64,000 nucleotides of DNA, from positions 124,001 through 188,000 of the forward strand of contig NZ_CANMFC010000003.1 of the NCBI RefSeq assembly GCF_947497025.1, read 5' to 3'. The position numbers and the translations under genes were made by a program. The notes under the pieces were generated by a model. That model saw only the letters and a list, made by a program, of their open reading frames with translations. It did not search any database and had not been told where the DNA came from. Positions 1-11,250 of this stretch are shown one piece after another; the first letter of the stretch is position 1; each line of letters opens with the position of its first letter. Source of the stretch: an uncultured Kushneria sp. Its GTDB lineage: Bacteria > Pseudomonadota > Gammaproteobacteria > Pseudomonadales > Halomonadaceae.

Positions 1-2
1 CA

Positions 3-2615
3 TTGGCTCCGGTGGCGTCAGGTAACACGGAAAATGAAGAAACCAACCGCAAACAGGTTCGCGTTCTTCAGCTGATCAACGCCTACCGTTTCAGAGGCCA
101 TCAAAAGGCCAATATTGATCCGTTGGGACTGCGCGTTGCAGAAACCGTCCCCGACCTTGAACTCTCCTTTCATCAGCTTTCCGATGCCGACATGGATACC
201 GAGTTTCAGACCGGTTCCCTGTTCATTGGCAAGGACAGCGCGCCGCTGAAGGAGATCATTCAGGCGCTCGAGCAGACCTATTGTCGCTCGATCGGTTGCG
301 AGTTCATGCACATCGTCAACACTGAAGAAAAGCGCTGGCTCGAGCAGCGGTTTGAATCGGTGCGCTCCAAACCCGATTACTCGGCGGATGTGCGCAAGCA
401 CGTACTGGAGCGTCTGACGGCGGCTGAAGGTCTGGAAAACTACCTTGCCAGCCGGTACCCGGGGACCAAACGCTTTGGTCTGGAAGGCGGTGAGAGCTTT
501 ATCCCCATGGTGGATGAGCTGATTCAGCGCTCGGGTAATTACGGCGTGCGCGAAGTCGTTATCGGCATGGCGCACCGTGGTCGCCTCAATCTTCTGGTCA
601 ATATCCTGGGCAAGAGCCCGAGTGAACTCATTGACGAGTTCGATGGCAAGAAGATGATCGAGCATGGTTCAGGTGACGTGAAATATCACCAGGGCTTCAG
701 CTCAAATGTCATGACACCGGGCGGCGAAGTGCATCTGGCGCTGGCCTTCAACCCGTCACACCTCGAAATCGTCATGCCGGTCGTTGAAGGCTCGGTGCGG
801 GCTCGTCAGGACCGTCGTGAAGACAGCGAAGGCGATCAGGTACTACCCCTGGTAGTGCATGGTGATGCGGCAGTGGCGGGTCAGGGCGTCGTCATGGAAA
901 CCTTCCAGATGTCGCAGCTGCGTGGTTACAAGACGGGTGGCACGGTTCACATTGTCATCAATAACCAGGTCGGATTTACGACATCCCGACAGGATGATGC
1001 CCGCTCTACCGAGTATTGCACCGATATCGCCAAGATGGTTCAGTCGCCGATCTTCCACGTCAACGGTGATGATCCCGACGCCGTCCTGCATGCCACCCAG
1101 GTGGCCATCGACTATCGTCAACAGTTCAAAAAGGATGTGGTCATTGACCTCATCTGCTACCGCCGGCGTGGTCACAACGAAGCGGATGAGCCTTCCGGCA
1201 CCCAGCCGCTCATGTATCAAAAGATCAAGAGCCATGACAGCTCGCGAACGATCTATGCCCGTCGTCTGGTTGAGGAAGGCGTGCTGGATGAAGACGAGGT
1301 AAAAGGTCTGATCGACGGTTATCGAGAAGATCTCGATAACGGCAATCACGTTGCCAATGCACTGGTTCAGGAGCCCAACAGCAATCTCTTTGTTGATTGG
1401 ACGCCTTACTTGGGGCATCGCTGGACCGGAGAAGCCGATACCTCCTTCGACCTCAAGCGTATGCAGGAACTGGCGACCAAAATGTGCGACATCCCCGATG
1501 ATGTCGATACGCAGCGTCAGGTGGCAAAGGTCTATGAGGATCGCCGCAAGATGGTGGCCGGCAGCCTGGGCATCAACTGGGGTTTTGCTGAAACTCTTGC
1601 CTATGCAACCCTGATTGATCAGGGGCATCCGGTACGCCTGACGGGTCAGGACACCGGGCGAGGAACCTTCTCTCACCGTCATGCGGTCGTGCATAACCAG
1701 AAGGACGGCTCGATATGGACACCGCTTTGCCATCTCAAGCCCAATCAGCCGGACTTCACGATCTATGACTCCTTCCTGTCCGAGGAAGGGGCTATGGCCT
1801 TTGAATACGGTTACGCCACGACCACGCCCAATGCCCTGATTGCCTGGGAAGCGCAGTTTGGTGATTTTGCCAACGGCGCTCAGGTGGTCATCGATCAGTT
1901 CATTTCCTCGGGCGAAACCAAGTGGGGACGCCTATGCGGTCTCACCCTGTTGCTGCCTCATGGCTATGAAGGACAGGGGCCGGAGCACTCCTCGGCGCGT
2001 CTGGAGCGTTTCCTGCAGCTGTGTGCTGAAGAGAACATGCAGGTCTGCGTGCCGACCACGCCGGCGCAAATCTTCCATCTACTGCGTCGTCAGGTCATCC
2101 GTGGGCTGCGCAAGCCTCTGATCATTCTGTCACCCAAGAGCCTTTTGCGTCACAAGGATGCGACGTCCTCGCTGGAAGACCTGTCTGATGGTCGCTTCCA
2201 GATGGTCATTCCCGACCAGGGCAGGCTCGAGGCCGAGCAGGTCAAGCGTGTGATCTTCTGCTCCGGCAAGGTTTACTATGACCTTGCCACGTGGCGTGTT
2301 GAAAATGAGCGTTCCGATACGGCCATCATTCGTATCGAGCAGCTCTATCCGTTCCCGGAAGAGTCACTTTTGGCTGCCATCGAAAGCTATACCAACCTCG
2401 AACGTGTGGTCTGGTGTCAGGAAGAGCCCAAGAATCAGGGCGCCTGGTATCAAAGTCAGCATCACATGCGCAAGGTGGCGGATCAGGTGAAGCCCGGACT
2501 GGGCGGTGAACTCGGCTTTGCGGGTCGTGCCGAGTCGGCAGCGCCGGCGGCTGGATACATGGCAGTACACAGTGAGCAGCAGCGATCGCTGGTAGACAAG
2601 GCGTTCAACGGTTGA
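3..2615 (+). CDS. sucA: 2-oxoglutarate dehydrogenase E1 component (5'-truncated by window edge)
   Basis: Thiamine-diphosphate-dependent E1 subunit that decarboxylates 2-oxoglutarate and transfers the succinyl group to the lipoyl arm of SucB. The visible 870 residues carry the E1o signatures: GMAHRGRLNLLVN near residue 188, the GDAAVAGQG motif of the diphosphate site, RRGHNEADEPS, and the transketolase-like pyrimidine domain ending in WCQEEPKNQGAW. The family is usually about 940 residues, so roughly 70 N-terminal residues lie before base 1. The TTG at base 3 offered by the ORF track is an internal codon, not the start. It is followed after 70 bp by sucB in the same direction, so the two are probably cotranscribed. 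Identity is certain; only the start is missing. Confidence 0.97.
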   Translation: MAPVASGNTENEETNRKQVRVLQLINAYRFRGHQKANIDPLGLRVAETVPDLELSFHQLSDADMDTEFQTGSLFIGKDSAPLKEIIQALEQTYCRSIGCEFMHIVNTEEKRWLEQRFESVRSKPDYSADVRKHVLERLTAAEGLENYLASRYPGTKRFGLEGGESFIPMVDELIQRSGNYGVREVVIGMAHRGRLNLLVNILGKSPSELIDEFDGKKMIEHGSGDVKYHQGFSSNVMTPGGEVHLALAFNPSHLEIVMPVVEGSVRARQDRREDSEGDQVLPLVVHGDAAVAGQGVVMETFQMSQLRGYKTGGTVHIVINNQVGFTTSRQDDARSTEYCTDIAKMVQSPIFHVNGDDPDAVLHATQVAIDYRQQFKKDVVIDLICYRRRGHNEADEPSGTQPLMYQKIKSHDSSRTIYARRLVEEGVLDEDEVKGLIDGYREDLDNGNHVANALVQEPNSNLFVDWTPYLGHRWTGEADTSFDLKRMQELATKMCDIPDDVDTQRQVAKVYEDRRKMVAGSLGINWGFAETLAYATLIDQGHPVRLTGQDTGRGTFSHRHAVVHNQKDGSIWTPLCHLKPNQPDFTIYDSFLSEEGAMAFEYGYATTTPNALIAWEAQFGDFANGAQVVIDQFISSGETKWGRLCGLTLLLPHGYEGQGPEHSSARLERFLQLCAEENMQVCVPTTPAQIFHLLRRQVIRGLRKPLIILSPKSLLRHKDATSSLEDLSDGRFQMVIPDQGRLEAEQVKRVIFCSGKVYYDLATWRVENERSDTAIIRIEQLYPFPEESLLAAIESYTNLERVVWCQEEPKNQGAWYQSQHHMRKVADQVKPGLGGELGFAGRAESAAPAAGYMAVHSEQQRSLVDKAFNG

Positions 2616-2685
2616 GCGCCTGAAAGCTCAGGAACATGAGTGCCGCGATTGCCGGCTACCGAGAAGAGGATATTAAGGAATAATC

Positions 2686-4314
2686 ATGGCAACAGACATC
2701 AAGGCGCCAAGCTTTCCCGAATCCGTTGCGGAAGGGACCGTGGCTACCTGGCACAAGAAGCCGGGAGACAGTGTCTCGCGTGACGAGCTGATCGTTGAAA
2801 TCGAAACTGACAAGGTGGTGCTCGAGGTCGTGGCACCGGCCGATGGCACGTTGGAAGAAATTACCGTTCAGGAAGGCGAGACCTGTGATTCCGAGCAGGT
2901 GCTGGGCCGTTTGGGCGAGGGTGGCCAGTCCGCGAAACAGGATGACAAAAAGGCCGACCAGGACAAGGAAGAGAAGGCCGCCGAAAGCAAGGCGTCTTCT
3001 GACAAGCCTGCCGAGGCTCGTGAAAGTGGCGACGAAAAGCCCTCGACATCAGGTGCTTCTGTCGACGTCAAGGCACCTTCCTTCCCCGAGTCCGTTCAGG
3101 AAGGCACCGTGGCCAGCTGGAACAAGAAGGTCGGTGATTCGGTCAAGCGCGATGAAGTGCTCGCAGAGATCGAAACCGACAAGGTCGTGCTGGAAGTTGT
3201 GGCGCCTTCCGATGGTGCCCTGACCGAGATTCTTGCCGATGAAGGCAGCCAGGTAACCTCCGAGCAGGTACTGGCGCGCTTCGGTGAAGGCAGTGGCGAT
3301 GCGGCAGGTGCCTCTGCTGAATCCCGCGGCGATGACAGTCAGGCCGAATCGGGCGATGCCAACGCCGAGCAGGATGAGAAGGTCGGTGACAAGGTGCTGG
3401 CACCGGCGGCACGCAAGCTGGTAGCCGAGCATGACCTTGACGTAAACAGAATCGAGGGCACCGGCAAGGGTGGCCGCATTTTGAAGGAAGACGTGCAAAA
3501 GGCCATCGACGCCGGCAGTGCCAAAAAGGGCGGTGGCGACAAGCAGAGCACGTCAAACAGTGGCGGTGTCAGCCAGAAGGCAGCCGCGCCTGCAACCGCT
3601 GCCATTCAGGGTGAACGTCCCGAACAGCGGGTGCCGATGAGCCGTCTGCGTCAGACCATCGCCAAGCGTCTGGTACAGGCTCAGCAGACCGCCGCGATGC
3701 TCACCACCTATAACGAGGTGGACATGAGCGCCGTGATGGCGCTGCGCAGTCAGTACAAGGATGATTTCCAGAAGGCACATGACGTGAAGCTTGGCTTCAT
3801 GGGCTTTTTCGTCAAGGCGGCCACCGAGGCGCTCAAGCGCTTCCCGGATGTCAATGCCTCCATTGACGGCACTGATATTGTCTACCATGGCTATCAGGAT
3901 ATTGGCGTTGCCGTTTCCACGCCGCGTGGTCTGGTCGTGCCGGTTCTGCGTGACACGGACTCCATGAAGCTGGCCGATGTCGAGAAGGGCATCGGTGACT
4001 TTGGCAAGCGTGGTCGCGATGGCAAGCTTGGCATCGAGGACATGCAGGGCGGTACCTTTACCATTACCAATGGCGGTATCTTCGGCTCGCTGCTCTCGAC
4101 GCCCATTCTTAACCCGCCGCAGACGGCCATTCTGGGGATGCACAAGATCCAGGAACGTCCAATGGCGATCAACGGCAAGGTCGAGATTCGCCCGATGATG
4201 TATCTGGCGCTTTCCTACGATCACCGCATGATCGATGGAAAGGACGCCGTTCAGTTCCTCGTGGCCATCAAGAGCCTGCTTGAGGATCCTGCGCGTTTCC
4301 TGCTTGACGTTTGA
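2686..4314 (+). CDS. sucB: Dihydrolipoyllysine succinyltransferase E2 with two lipoyl domains
   Basis: E2 core of 2-oxoglutarate dehydrogenase; moves succinyl from E1 to CoA. Domain order: lipoyl domain 1 (about 1-76, lipoyl lysine K43 in [11 protein letters not shown]), a charged Lys/Glu/Ala linker, lipoyl domain 2 (about 125-200, K166 in the same motif), another linker, the peripheral-subunit-binding domain ([14 protein letters not shown], about 235-275), then the acyltransferase domain with the catalytic [12 protein letters not shown] near the C-terminus. E. coli SucB has one lipoyl domain and about 405 residues; this one is 542, and the difference is essentially one extra lipoyl domain plus linker. 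The pairing with sucA and the [19 protein letters not shown] start favour SucB over AceF. AAGGA lies a few bases before the ATG. Confidence 0.96.
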   Translation: MATDIKAPSFPESVAEGTVATWHKKPGDSVSRDELIVEIETDKVVLEVVAPADGTLEEITVQEGETCDSEQVLGRLGEGGQSAKQDDKKADQDKEEKAAESKASSDKPAEARESGDEKPSTSGASVDVKAPSFPESVQEGTVASWNKKVGDSVKRDEVLAEIETDKVVLEVVAPSDGALTEILADEGSQVTSEQVLARFGEGSGDAAGASAESRGDDSQAESGDANAEQDEKVGDKVLAPAARKLVAEHDLDVNRIEGTGKGGRILKEDVQKAIDAGSAKKGGGDKQSTSNSGGVSQKAAAPATAAIQGERPEQRVPMSRLRQTIAKRLVQAQQTAAMLTTYNEVDMSAVMALRSQYKDDFQKAHDVKLGFMGFFVKAATEALKRFPDVNASIDGTDIVYHGYQDIGVAVSTPRGLVVPVLRDTDSMKLADVEKGIGDFGKRGRDGKLGIEDMQGGTFTITNGGIFGSLLSTPILNPPQTAILGMHKIQERPMAINGKVEIRPMMYLALSYDHRMIDGKDAVQFLVAIKSLLEDPARFLLDV

Positions 4315-4324
4315 GCTTGTTAAC

Positions 4325-4356
4325 CCCGCCCGGTCTCGTACCGGGCGGGTTGTTTT
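4325..4356 (+). terminator. Rho-independent terminator-like hairpin between sucB and lpdA
   Basis: CCCGCCCGGT-CTCGT-ACCGGGCGGG is a 10-bp perfect stem followed by TTGTTTT. It lies 10 bases after the sucB stop and about 55 before the lpdA start, so it probably attenuates or ends the sucAB transcript rather than closing the whole cluster. Confidence 0.75.
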
Positions 4357-4385
4357 ATAACGATCACCGGCTGCGTGTCGGATGA

Positions 4386-5849
<1,464 letters not shown>

Positions 5850-5872
5850 TGCATCGACATTGACGTTGAACC

Positions 5873-5896
5873 TCACTTCGGCCGTGGCTGAAGTGA
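5873..5896. promoter_or_regulatory. Imperfect palindrome upstream of sucC
   Basis: TCACTTC-G-GCC-GT-GGC-T-GAAGTGA: two 7-bp outer arms and two 3-bp inner arms separated by single mismatches. It sits in the 119-bp lpdA-sucC spacer, 73 bp before the sucC start. No U tract follows, so it is more likely an operator or an RNA structure than a terminator. The function is inferred only from position and symmetry. Confidence 0.35.
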
Positions 5897-5968
5897 ATCG
5901 GGATGGGGTGACATGCCAATGGCTGCCGCCCCATCGATCGAGTCCAATGCAACCAATGGCATGAGACG

Positions 5969-7135
5969 ATGAATCTTCACGAGTATCAGTCAAAACAGTT
6001 ATTTGCTGATTATGGTCTGCCGGTCTCCAAAGGGTACGCGGTAGATACCCCCGAAGAAGCAGCCAAGGCATGCCAGAAAATTGGCGGGGACCGCTGGGTC
6101 GTCAAGGCGCAGGTGCATGCCGGTGGTCGCGGCAAGGCAGGCGGTGTCAAGCTGGTAGAAAGCCCGGAGGCCGCCAGTGCCTTTGCCGAGCAGTGGCTGG
6201 GCAAGAATCTGGTCACCTATCAGACGGATGAAAAGGGCCAGCCTGTCACGAAGATTCTGGTCGAAAACTGCACCGATATTGCCACCGAGCTGTATCTGGG
6301 CGCCGTCGTGGATCGCGGTTCACGTCGTATCGTGTTCATGGCCTCCACCGAAGGCGGTGTCGAGATCGAGAAGGTGGCTGAAGAGACACCGGAAAAGATT
6401 CTCAAGGCCGAAATCGATCCGCTGGTCGGCCCGCAGCCCTATCAGGCGCGTGAGCTGGCGTTCAAGCTGGGCCTGAACAAGGAACAGATCAAGCAGTTCA
6501 CCAAAATCTTTCTGGGTCTGGCCAAGATGTTTGCCGACAAGGATTTTGCGCTGCTGGAGATCAACCCGCTGGTCATCACTGAAAGCGGCGATCTGCACTG
6601 CCTGGATGCCAAGATCAACCTGGACAGCAATGCGCTGTATCGTCATCCCGATCTCGAAGAGATGCGCGATCCCAGCCAGGAAGACGAGCGTGAAGCCAAT
6701 GCCCAGAAGTGGGAGCTCAACTATGTCGCGCTTGATGGCAACATCGGCTGCATGGTGAACGGCGCAGGCCTTGCCATGGGCACGATGGATATCATCAAGC
6801 TCTCCGGCGGTCAGCCGGCCAACTTCCTTGATGTCGGAGGCGGGGCGACCAAAGAGCGCGTGGCGGAAGCGTTCAAGATCATCCTGTCCGATACCTCGGT
6901 GAAGGCTGTTCTGGTCAACATCTTCGGCGGTATCGTGCGCTGCGACATGATCGCCGAGGGCATCATGGGTGCGGTAGAACAGGTTGGCGTCAACGTGCCC
7001 GTGGTGGTTCGTCTTGAAGGCAACAATGCCGAGCTGGGCACGCAAAAGCTTGCCGAAAGCGGCCTCAACATCATTGCAGCAACCAGCCTGACCGATGCGG
7101 CGCAACAGGTGGTTAAAGCAGCGGAGGGCAAATAA
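5969..7135 (+). CDS. sucC: Succinyl-CoA synthetase beta subunit
   Basis: Beta subunit of ADP-forming succinyl-CoA synthetase, which couples succinyl-CoA cleavage to nucleotide phosphorylation. The 388-residue length and the [19 protein letters not shown] start are typical. The ATP-grasp domain occupies the first 240 or so residues ([17 protein letters not shown]), and the C-terminal ligase domain carries [13 protein letters not shown]. Its stop codon overlaps the sucD start by one base (TAATG), so the two subunits are translationally coupled, as expected for a 1:1 complex. Confidence 0.97.
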   Translation: MNLHEYQSKQLFADYGLPVSKGYAVDTPEEAAKACQKIGGDRWVVKAQVHAGGRGKAGGVKLVESPEAASAFAEQWLGKNLVTYQTDEKGQPVTKILVENCTDIATELYLGAVVDRGSRRIVFMASTEGGVEIEKVAEETPEKILKAEIDPLVGPQPYQARELAFKLGLNKEQIKQFTKIFLGLAKMFADKDFALLEINPLVITESGDLHCLDAKINLDSNALYRHPDLEEMRDPSQEDEREANAQKWELNYVALDGNIGCMVNGAGLAMGTMDIIKLSGGQPANFLDVGGGATKERVAEAFKIILSDTSVKAVLVNIFGGIVRCDMIAEGIMGAVEQVGVNVPVVVRLEGNNAELGTQKLAESGLNIIAATSLTDAAQQVVKAAEGK

Positions 7136-8007
7136 TGAGTATCCTGATTGACAAGAACACCAAGGTAATCTGCCAGGGATTTACCGGTGGTCAGGGCACG
7201 TTCCATTCGGAACAGGCCATTGAGTACGGCACCAACATGGTCGGCGGTGTCACGCCGGGCAAGGGCGGTCAGACCCACCTTGGCCTGCCGGTGTTCAATA
7301 CCGTTTCCGAGGCCGTCGAGCAGACGGGCGCAGAAGCGACCGTCATCTACGTGCCGGCCGCCTTTTGCAAGGATTCCATCCTTGAAGCGGCCAATGCGGG
7401 CATCAAGCTGATCATCTGCATCACTGAAGGCATCCCGACGCTGGACATGCTGGATGTGAAGGTCAAGTGTGACGAGCTGGGTGTTCGTCTGATCGGTCCC
7501 AACTGCCCGGGCGTGATTACTCCCGGTCAGTCGAAGATCGGCATCATGCCCGGCCACATTCACAAGCCCGGGCGTGTCGGCATCGTCTCGCGCTCCGGTA
7601 CCCTGACCTATGAAGCGGTCAAGCAGACGACCGATCACGGTTTTGGTCAGTCCACCTGTGTCGGCATCGGTGGCGATCCGATCCCGGGCTCCAACTTCAT
7701 CGACATCCTCGAGATGTTCGAGAAGGACCCGGCGACTGAAGCCATCGTCATGATCGGTGAGATCGGCGGTACGGCCGAAGAGGAAGCGGCTCAGTACATC
7801 AAGGAGCACGTCACCAAGCCGGTAGTTGCCTACATTGCAGGCGTAACCGCACCTCCTGGCAAGCGCATGGGCCATGCAGGCGCCATCATTGCCGGCGGCA
7901 AGGGTACTGCGGACGACAAGTTCCAGGCCCTTGAAGCCGCAGGTGTTCGCACGGTGCGTTCGCTGGCAGAGATCGGTGACAAGCTCAAGGAAGCGACCGG
8001 CTGGTAA
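7135..8007 (+). CDS. sucD: Succinyl-CoA synthetase alpha subunit
   Basis: Alpha subunit of succinyl-CoA synthetase; binds CoA in its N-terminal Rossmann domain and carries the phosphohistidine. The phospho-His is the histidine of [18 protein letters not shown] near the C-terminus, and the CoA-binding motif is [16 protein letters not shown] at the N-terminus. Length 290 is typical. It is the last gene of the suc cluster: a strong bidirectional terminator follows 26 bp after the stop and a minus-strand operon converges from the other side. Confidence 0.97.
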   Translation: MSILIDKNTKVICQGFTGGQGTFHSEQAIEYGTNMVGGVTPGKGGQTHLGLPVFNTVSEAVEQTGAEATVIYVPAAFCKDSILEAANAGIKLIICITEGIPTLDMLDVKVKCDELGVRLIGPNCPGVITPGQSKIGIMPGHIHKPGRVGIVSRSGTLTYEAVKQTTDHGFGQSTCVGIGGDPIPGSNFIDILEMFEKDPATEAIVMIGEIGGTAEEEAAQYIKEHVTKPVVAYIAGVTAPPGKRMGHAGAIIAGGKGTADDKFQALEAAGVRTVRSLAEIGDKLKEATGW

Positions 8008-8027
8008 AATAGCGGTAGCAATTGAGC

Positions 8028-8056
8028 AAAAAAGGGGCCATACGGCCCCTTTTTTT
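8028..8056. terminator. Bidirectional rho-independent terminator after sucD
   Basis: AAAAAA-GGGGCC-ATAC-GGCCCC-TTTTTTT. The A-run on one side and the T-run on the other let the hairpin serve both sucD (plus) and the convergent flippase-like gene (minus). Confidence 0.88.
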
Positions 8057-8079
8057 GTACGTGACTGAAGCCCCGAACA

Positions 8080-9096
8080 TCAGACATCCGAGGGTTTTTC
8101 GGCTTTGCGCCCTTCGAATACCTTTTTCAGCAGAGGGCGTCCGGCCATCAGCATGAAGACCGGAGCGCCTGCGACCAGATAAAAATAGTAGGTGACGGCG
8201 CGCCAGATCAGAATGGCCGCTGCTGCAGTGCTCTGTCCCACCATGGGTGCCAGTAGCGCCGATGACGACAGCTCGGCACCACCGGCGCCGCCCGGCAGTA
8301 GCGTCAACTGCCCAGCAGCCATGGACAGCATCTGCACCAGAAAGGTCCATGCCCAGTCCAGGTGCTGATTCAGGCCATAAAGCGTGACGAACAAAATGCT
8401 GTAGCGCACGATCCAGTGCACGATCCCCAGCCCGAAAGCCAGTGCCAGTGCCGAGCGAGGCAGTTGCAGGGTTTCGGTAAAGGCCTTCTTGAAGATCAGG
8501 ATACGCCGGACCATGGTCTGCTGAAGTCGCGGACTGACCTTCATTTTGTTGAGCAACCTGCCGGACACCACCAGAAAGCGACGGTGATAGCGACTCATCA
8601 GTACCACGCCCAGCAGTGCCAGGCACAACAGGGTCATCGGCAGCACGAGCATCCATCCCAGGCGGGCATCAATGGAGCGGGTAATGACATAGATCATCAT
8701 CGCGATCATTGAGCACAGGAAAAACAGCAGATCGATGATCTGGTCCACGGCGAAGATCGCCGTGGTCTGTGCCGGGCGAACGCCGCGCCGGGTCAGCAGG
8801 GCGATCAGCGTCAGCGGGCCGCCGCTGCCACCGGGGGTGGCACAGATGGCAAATTCCGTGGCAATCACCGTGCCGGTGGCGCGCATGAGCCCCATTTCAC
8901 CGGCACGTCCGGCCAGCAAAACCCTCAACTTGGCGCCGTTAAGCAGCCAGCACAGCAGGACCATGCCCAGCATCAGGGCAAAAATGCCGGGGGGAAAGCC
9001 GGGGAGCAGGTGCAGTAGATCGCGGCCGCCGAGCATGACAGGGATGGCCATGACGGCAAAGAGGCCTGCTACCAGCAGCCAGAGTGTTCTTTTCAT
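8080..9096 (-). CDS. YbhN/AglD-type flippase-like integral membrane protein (UPF0104)
   Basis: Polytopic inner-membrane protein of 338 residues with about eight hydrophobic segments, starting MKRTLWLLVAGLFAVMA. The pattern of glycine-rich loops (ATPGGSGGPLTLIALLTRRG, LPGGAGGAELSSSALLAPM) matches the lysylphosphatidylglycerol synthase TM-region family, whose better-studied members include the flippase half of MprF and AglD. It is the last gene of a three-gene minus-strand operon behind a glycosyltransferase and a deacetylase. In that setting a role in moving a glycolipid or lipid-linked sugar across the inner membrane is a reasonable inference but is not shown by the sequence. The catalytic MprF synthase domain is absent. 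Confidence 0.8.
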   Translation of the reverse strand: MKRTLWLLVAGLFAVMAIPVMLGGRDLLHLLPGFPPGIFALMLGMVLLCWLLNGAKLRVLLAGRAGEMGLMRATGTVIATEFAICATPGGSGGPLTLIALLTRRGVRPAQTTAIFAVDQIIDLLFFLCSMIAMMIYVITRSIDARLGWMLVLPMTLLCLALLGVVLMSRYHRRFLVVSGRLLNKMKVSPRLQQTMVRRILIFKKAFTETLQLPRSALALAFGLGIVHWIVRYSILFVTLYGLNQHLDWAWTFLVQMLSMAAGQLTLLPGGAGGAELSSSALLAPMVGQSTAAAAILIWRAVTYYFYLVAGAPVFMLMAGRPLLKKVFEGRKAEKPSDV

Positions 9097-9159
9097 GACG
9101 TTAACTGATCAGGAAGTGGTTCATATCCAAACGGGGCGTCGCACCGTGCGCCGAACCGT

Positions 9160-9939
9160 TCAGGATGATGACATTGCCATGGATTCTGGCGTCGAGTTGG
9201 ATTGACGATGCAGCCAGCTGATCTTGGTAGTGGGCTGATACCCTTCATCAAGCAGGCGCCGGATCGTATCAATCCAGTAGCGGCGTGAAATGTCATGGCG
9301 CATATCGACCGGATGCAACCCCAGTCGAATCAGCGGTTCATGCCGATGGCGTCGCCGGGCGCGCTCATTGACCACCCAGGACATGCCGCGTCGCCAGCGG
9401 CTACGGGCGCTCCAGACCAGTGAGGGCGCCTTGATGGCGGTGTAGTCCGGCAGTCGATACAGATGGTCCGGGTCGCTGGTGTAGGTAAATCCCTGGGTCC
9501 TGAGCGCGCGGCGCGCGCCATCGCCCAGCAGCCACGCCGGCGCTACAAAGCCATCCAGTGGCCAGTCCTGCTGACGAAAGAGCTCGGCACCACGTTCCAA
9601 CCGTTGAAGTGCCTCATCGTAACCGATGGGATAGAACTCGCCTTCATAGGTATAGAGCCTGCGCATGAAATAGTCGCGCGGCGTACGAGGCGGCGGCGCA
9701 TCATCACAGTGATAGAAGCCGTGCAACGCCAGCTCGTCACCTCGTGCCATGCGCTGATGCAAAAGGCGCAGCATGCCGGCATCTTCGAAGGTGTTGCTGC
9801 GATGATGAAAGTCCGGTACGACCAGCCAGGTCATGGGAATCTGTCCCATACCGTCAATCTGCTCGACAAAGGAGCGATAGTCGGGCCAGGTCGCCGGTGC
9901 AATATCATGCAGTACCAGTGCAAATTCCCGGTCAGCCAT
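9160..9939 (-). CDS. DUF2334-type polysaccharide deacetylase family protein
   Basis: A 259-residue protein of the carbohydrate-deacetylase superfamily (NodB-like fold). The first metal/catalytic motif is LVLHDIAPATW at residue 8 or so and the metal-binding His motif is ALHGFYHCDD near residue 95; the order and spacing fit DUF2334. No signal peptide is visible, so it is probably cytoplasmic. It overlaps the upstream glycosyltransferase by 8 bp and is followed 63 bp later by the flippase-like gene. By analogy with GT/deacetylase pairs it may remove the N-acetyl group from a sugar attached by the neighbour. The substrate is unknown. Confidence 0.8.
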   Translation of the reverse strand: MADREFALVLHDIAPATWPDYRSFVEQIDGMGQIPMTWLVVPDFHHRSNTFEDAGMLRLLHQRMARGDELALHGFYHCDDAPPPRTPRDYFMRRLYTYEGEFYPIGYDEALQRLERGAELFRQQDWPLDGFVAPAWLLGDGARRALRTQGFTYTSDPDHLYRLPDYTAIKAPSLVWSARSRWRRGMSWVVNERARRRHRHEPLIRLGLHPVDMRHDISRRYWIDTIRRLLDEGYQPTTKISWLHRQSNSTPESMAMSSS

Positions 9940-11071
9940 GTTGTACGCTCACTTCTGCCGTCGTGCTGATCCCCAGCAGTTCCTGATAATGATGCGTCAC
10001 GCCCTGCACCACGATATTCCAGTCATGATGGCGCTCGACGTGCGCGCGCGCCTTCTGACCCATTGCTCTTGCGTCGTTTTCAAACAGCGCGAGAATGCTT
10101 TGTACCATGTCATCGCTGTTCAGCGGCTGACACAGCATGCCACACCCTTCCGGCACGTTTTCAGCCAGCGCACCGGCGCGCGTGGCGACGACCGGTATGC
10201 CACAGGCCATGGCTTCAAGCACGACGAGGCCGAAGGTTTCCTGCGTACCGGCATGCAGCAGGGCATCGCTGCTGGCGAAATAGCGCGCGATCTCGGCGGT
10301 CGGACAGAAGTGGTTGATCACCGTCACGTTGTCCGTTACCTGAGTCGGCATGGAGGAGCCGACCAGCAGCAGATGAAAGGGCTGCGAGCCCCTGGCGGCA
10401 AGCTTTTGCATCGTCTCCAGCAGGATATGAAGGTTCTTTTCCTGGGAGCCACGTCCGGCAAATACCAGCAGGCGGGTATCCTCGGAAAGCCCCAGCTCGA
10501 TCTTGACGCTGTCATCGCGCAATGAGGGGTGAAAGGTGGTCAGATCCACCCCCAGTGGCTGTACTCGAACGTGCTGAATGCCGAGGCCTTCAAGGCGCTG
10601 CGCCATGACGTTACTGGGTGCCAGCACCCGGTCATAGTGCGCGTAAAGTTTTTTGATGTAGGTATTGATCAGCGGACGAGACCAGTTGCCCAGTCGGTTG
10701 CTGATCATGGTGGGCAGGTCAGAGTGATAAAAGGCCACCAGAGGGATATCAAGCTCGCGTGCACCGGCAACGGCCGCCCATCCAACCGTATAGGGATCGC
10801 CTGCCTCGATCAGATCCGGCCCGACATCGCGCAGGGCACGCCGCCACGGGCCGCGGGTCAGAGGAAAGCGATAGCCATTGCTGAACGGCAGGGGCGCGGC
10901 AGGCACATTGACACGGTGGTCATCTGGCTGATGCGTATACGCCTCTCCCGGCACCAGCAACGTATGTCGAATATCGGCGGTAGCGTTCAAGCGACGGCGT
11001 TTGGCATCGAGATAGGTGCGCACACCACCGCTGGATGGCGCATAAAACATGGTCATGTCGGCAATATGCAC
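9932..11071 (-). CDS. GT4-family glycosyltransferase
   Basis: GT-B fold glycosyltransferase of 379 residues. The N-terminal acceptor domain opens with HIADMTMFYAPSSGGVRTYL; the C-terminal nucleotide-sugar domain has VFAGRGSQEKNLHILLE and the EX7E signature in HAGTQETFGLVVLEAMACG. The start is GTG at 11071, preceded by GGAGG about 11 bases upstream. The ATG five codons further in would cut the first beta strand and is less likely. It is first of the operon glycosyltransferase, deacetylase, flippase. It lacks membrane segments and probably acts at the cytoplasmic face on a lipid acceptor (inference). Confidence 0.85.
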   Translation of the reverse strand: MHIADMTMFYAPSSGGVRTYLDAKRRRLNATADIRHTLLVPGEAYTHQPDDHRVNVPAAPLPFSNGYRFPLTRGPWRRALRDVGPDLIEAGDPYTVGWAAVAGARELDIPLVAFYHSDLPTMISNRLGNWSRPLINTYIKKLYAHYDRVLAPSNVMAQRLEGLGIQHVRVQPLGVDLTTFHPSLRDDSVKIELGLSEDTRLLVFAGRGSQEKNLHILLETMQKLAARGSQPFHLLLVGSSMPTQVTDNVTVINHFCPTAEIARYFASSDALLHAGTQETFGLVVLEAMACGIPVVATRAGALAENVPEGCGMLCQPLNSDDMVQSILALFENDARAMGQKARAHVERHHDWNIVVQGVTHHYQELLGISTTAEVSVQHG

Positions 11072-11218
11072 TGCGCCGAACCCTCCTCGAACCGCACGTA
11101 TTTAATCGGACAACTCATTGCAAGGCACAGGTCGCCAGCAAGCGCTCCAGTATAATGTGTCAATCGGATGACTGCTGCTGTAACGGGTAACAGACTGTAG
11201 CCTGCAGGCCAACGAGCA

Positions 11219-11243
11219 GCTCGCCCTGATCATCAGGGCGAGC
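11219..11243. terminator. Perfect 12-bp palindromic hairpin downstream of rnb
   Basis: GCTCGCCCTGAT-C-ATCAGGGCGAGC, 8 bp beyond the rnb stop. The stem is strong but no run of T follows, so it may be a transcript-stabilising 3' hairpin or a weak terminator. Confidence 0.5.
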
Positions 11244-11250
11244 ATGCGGT

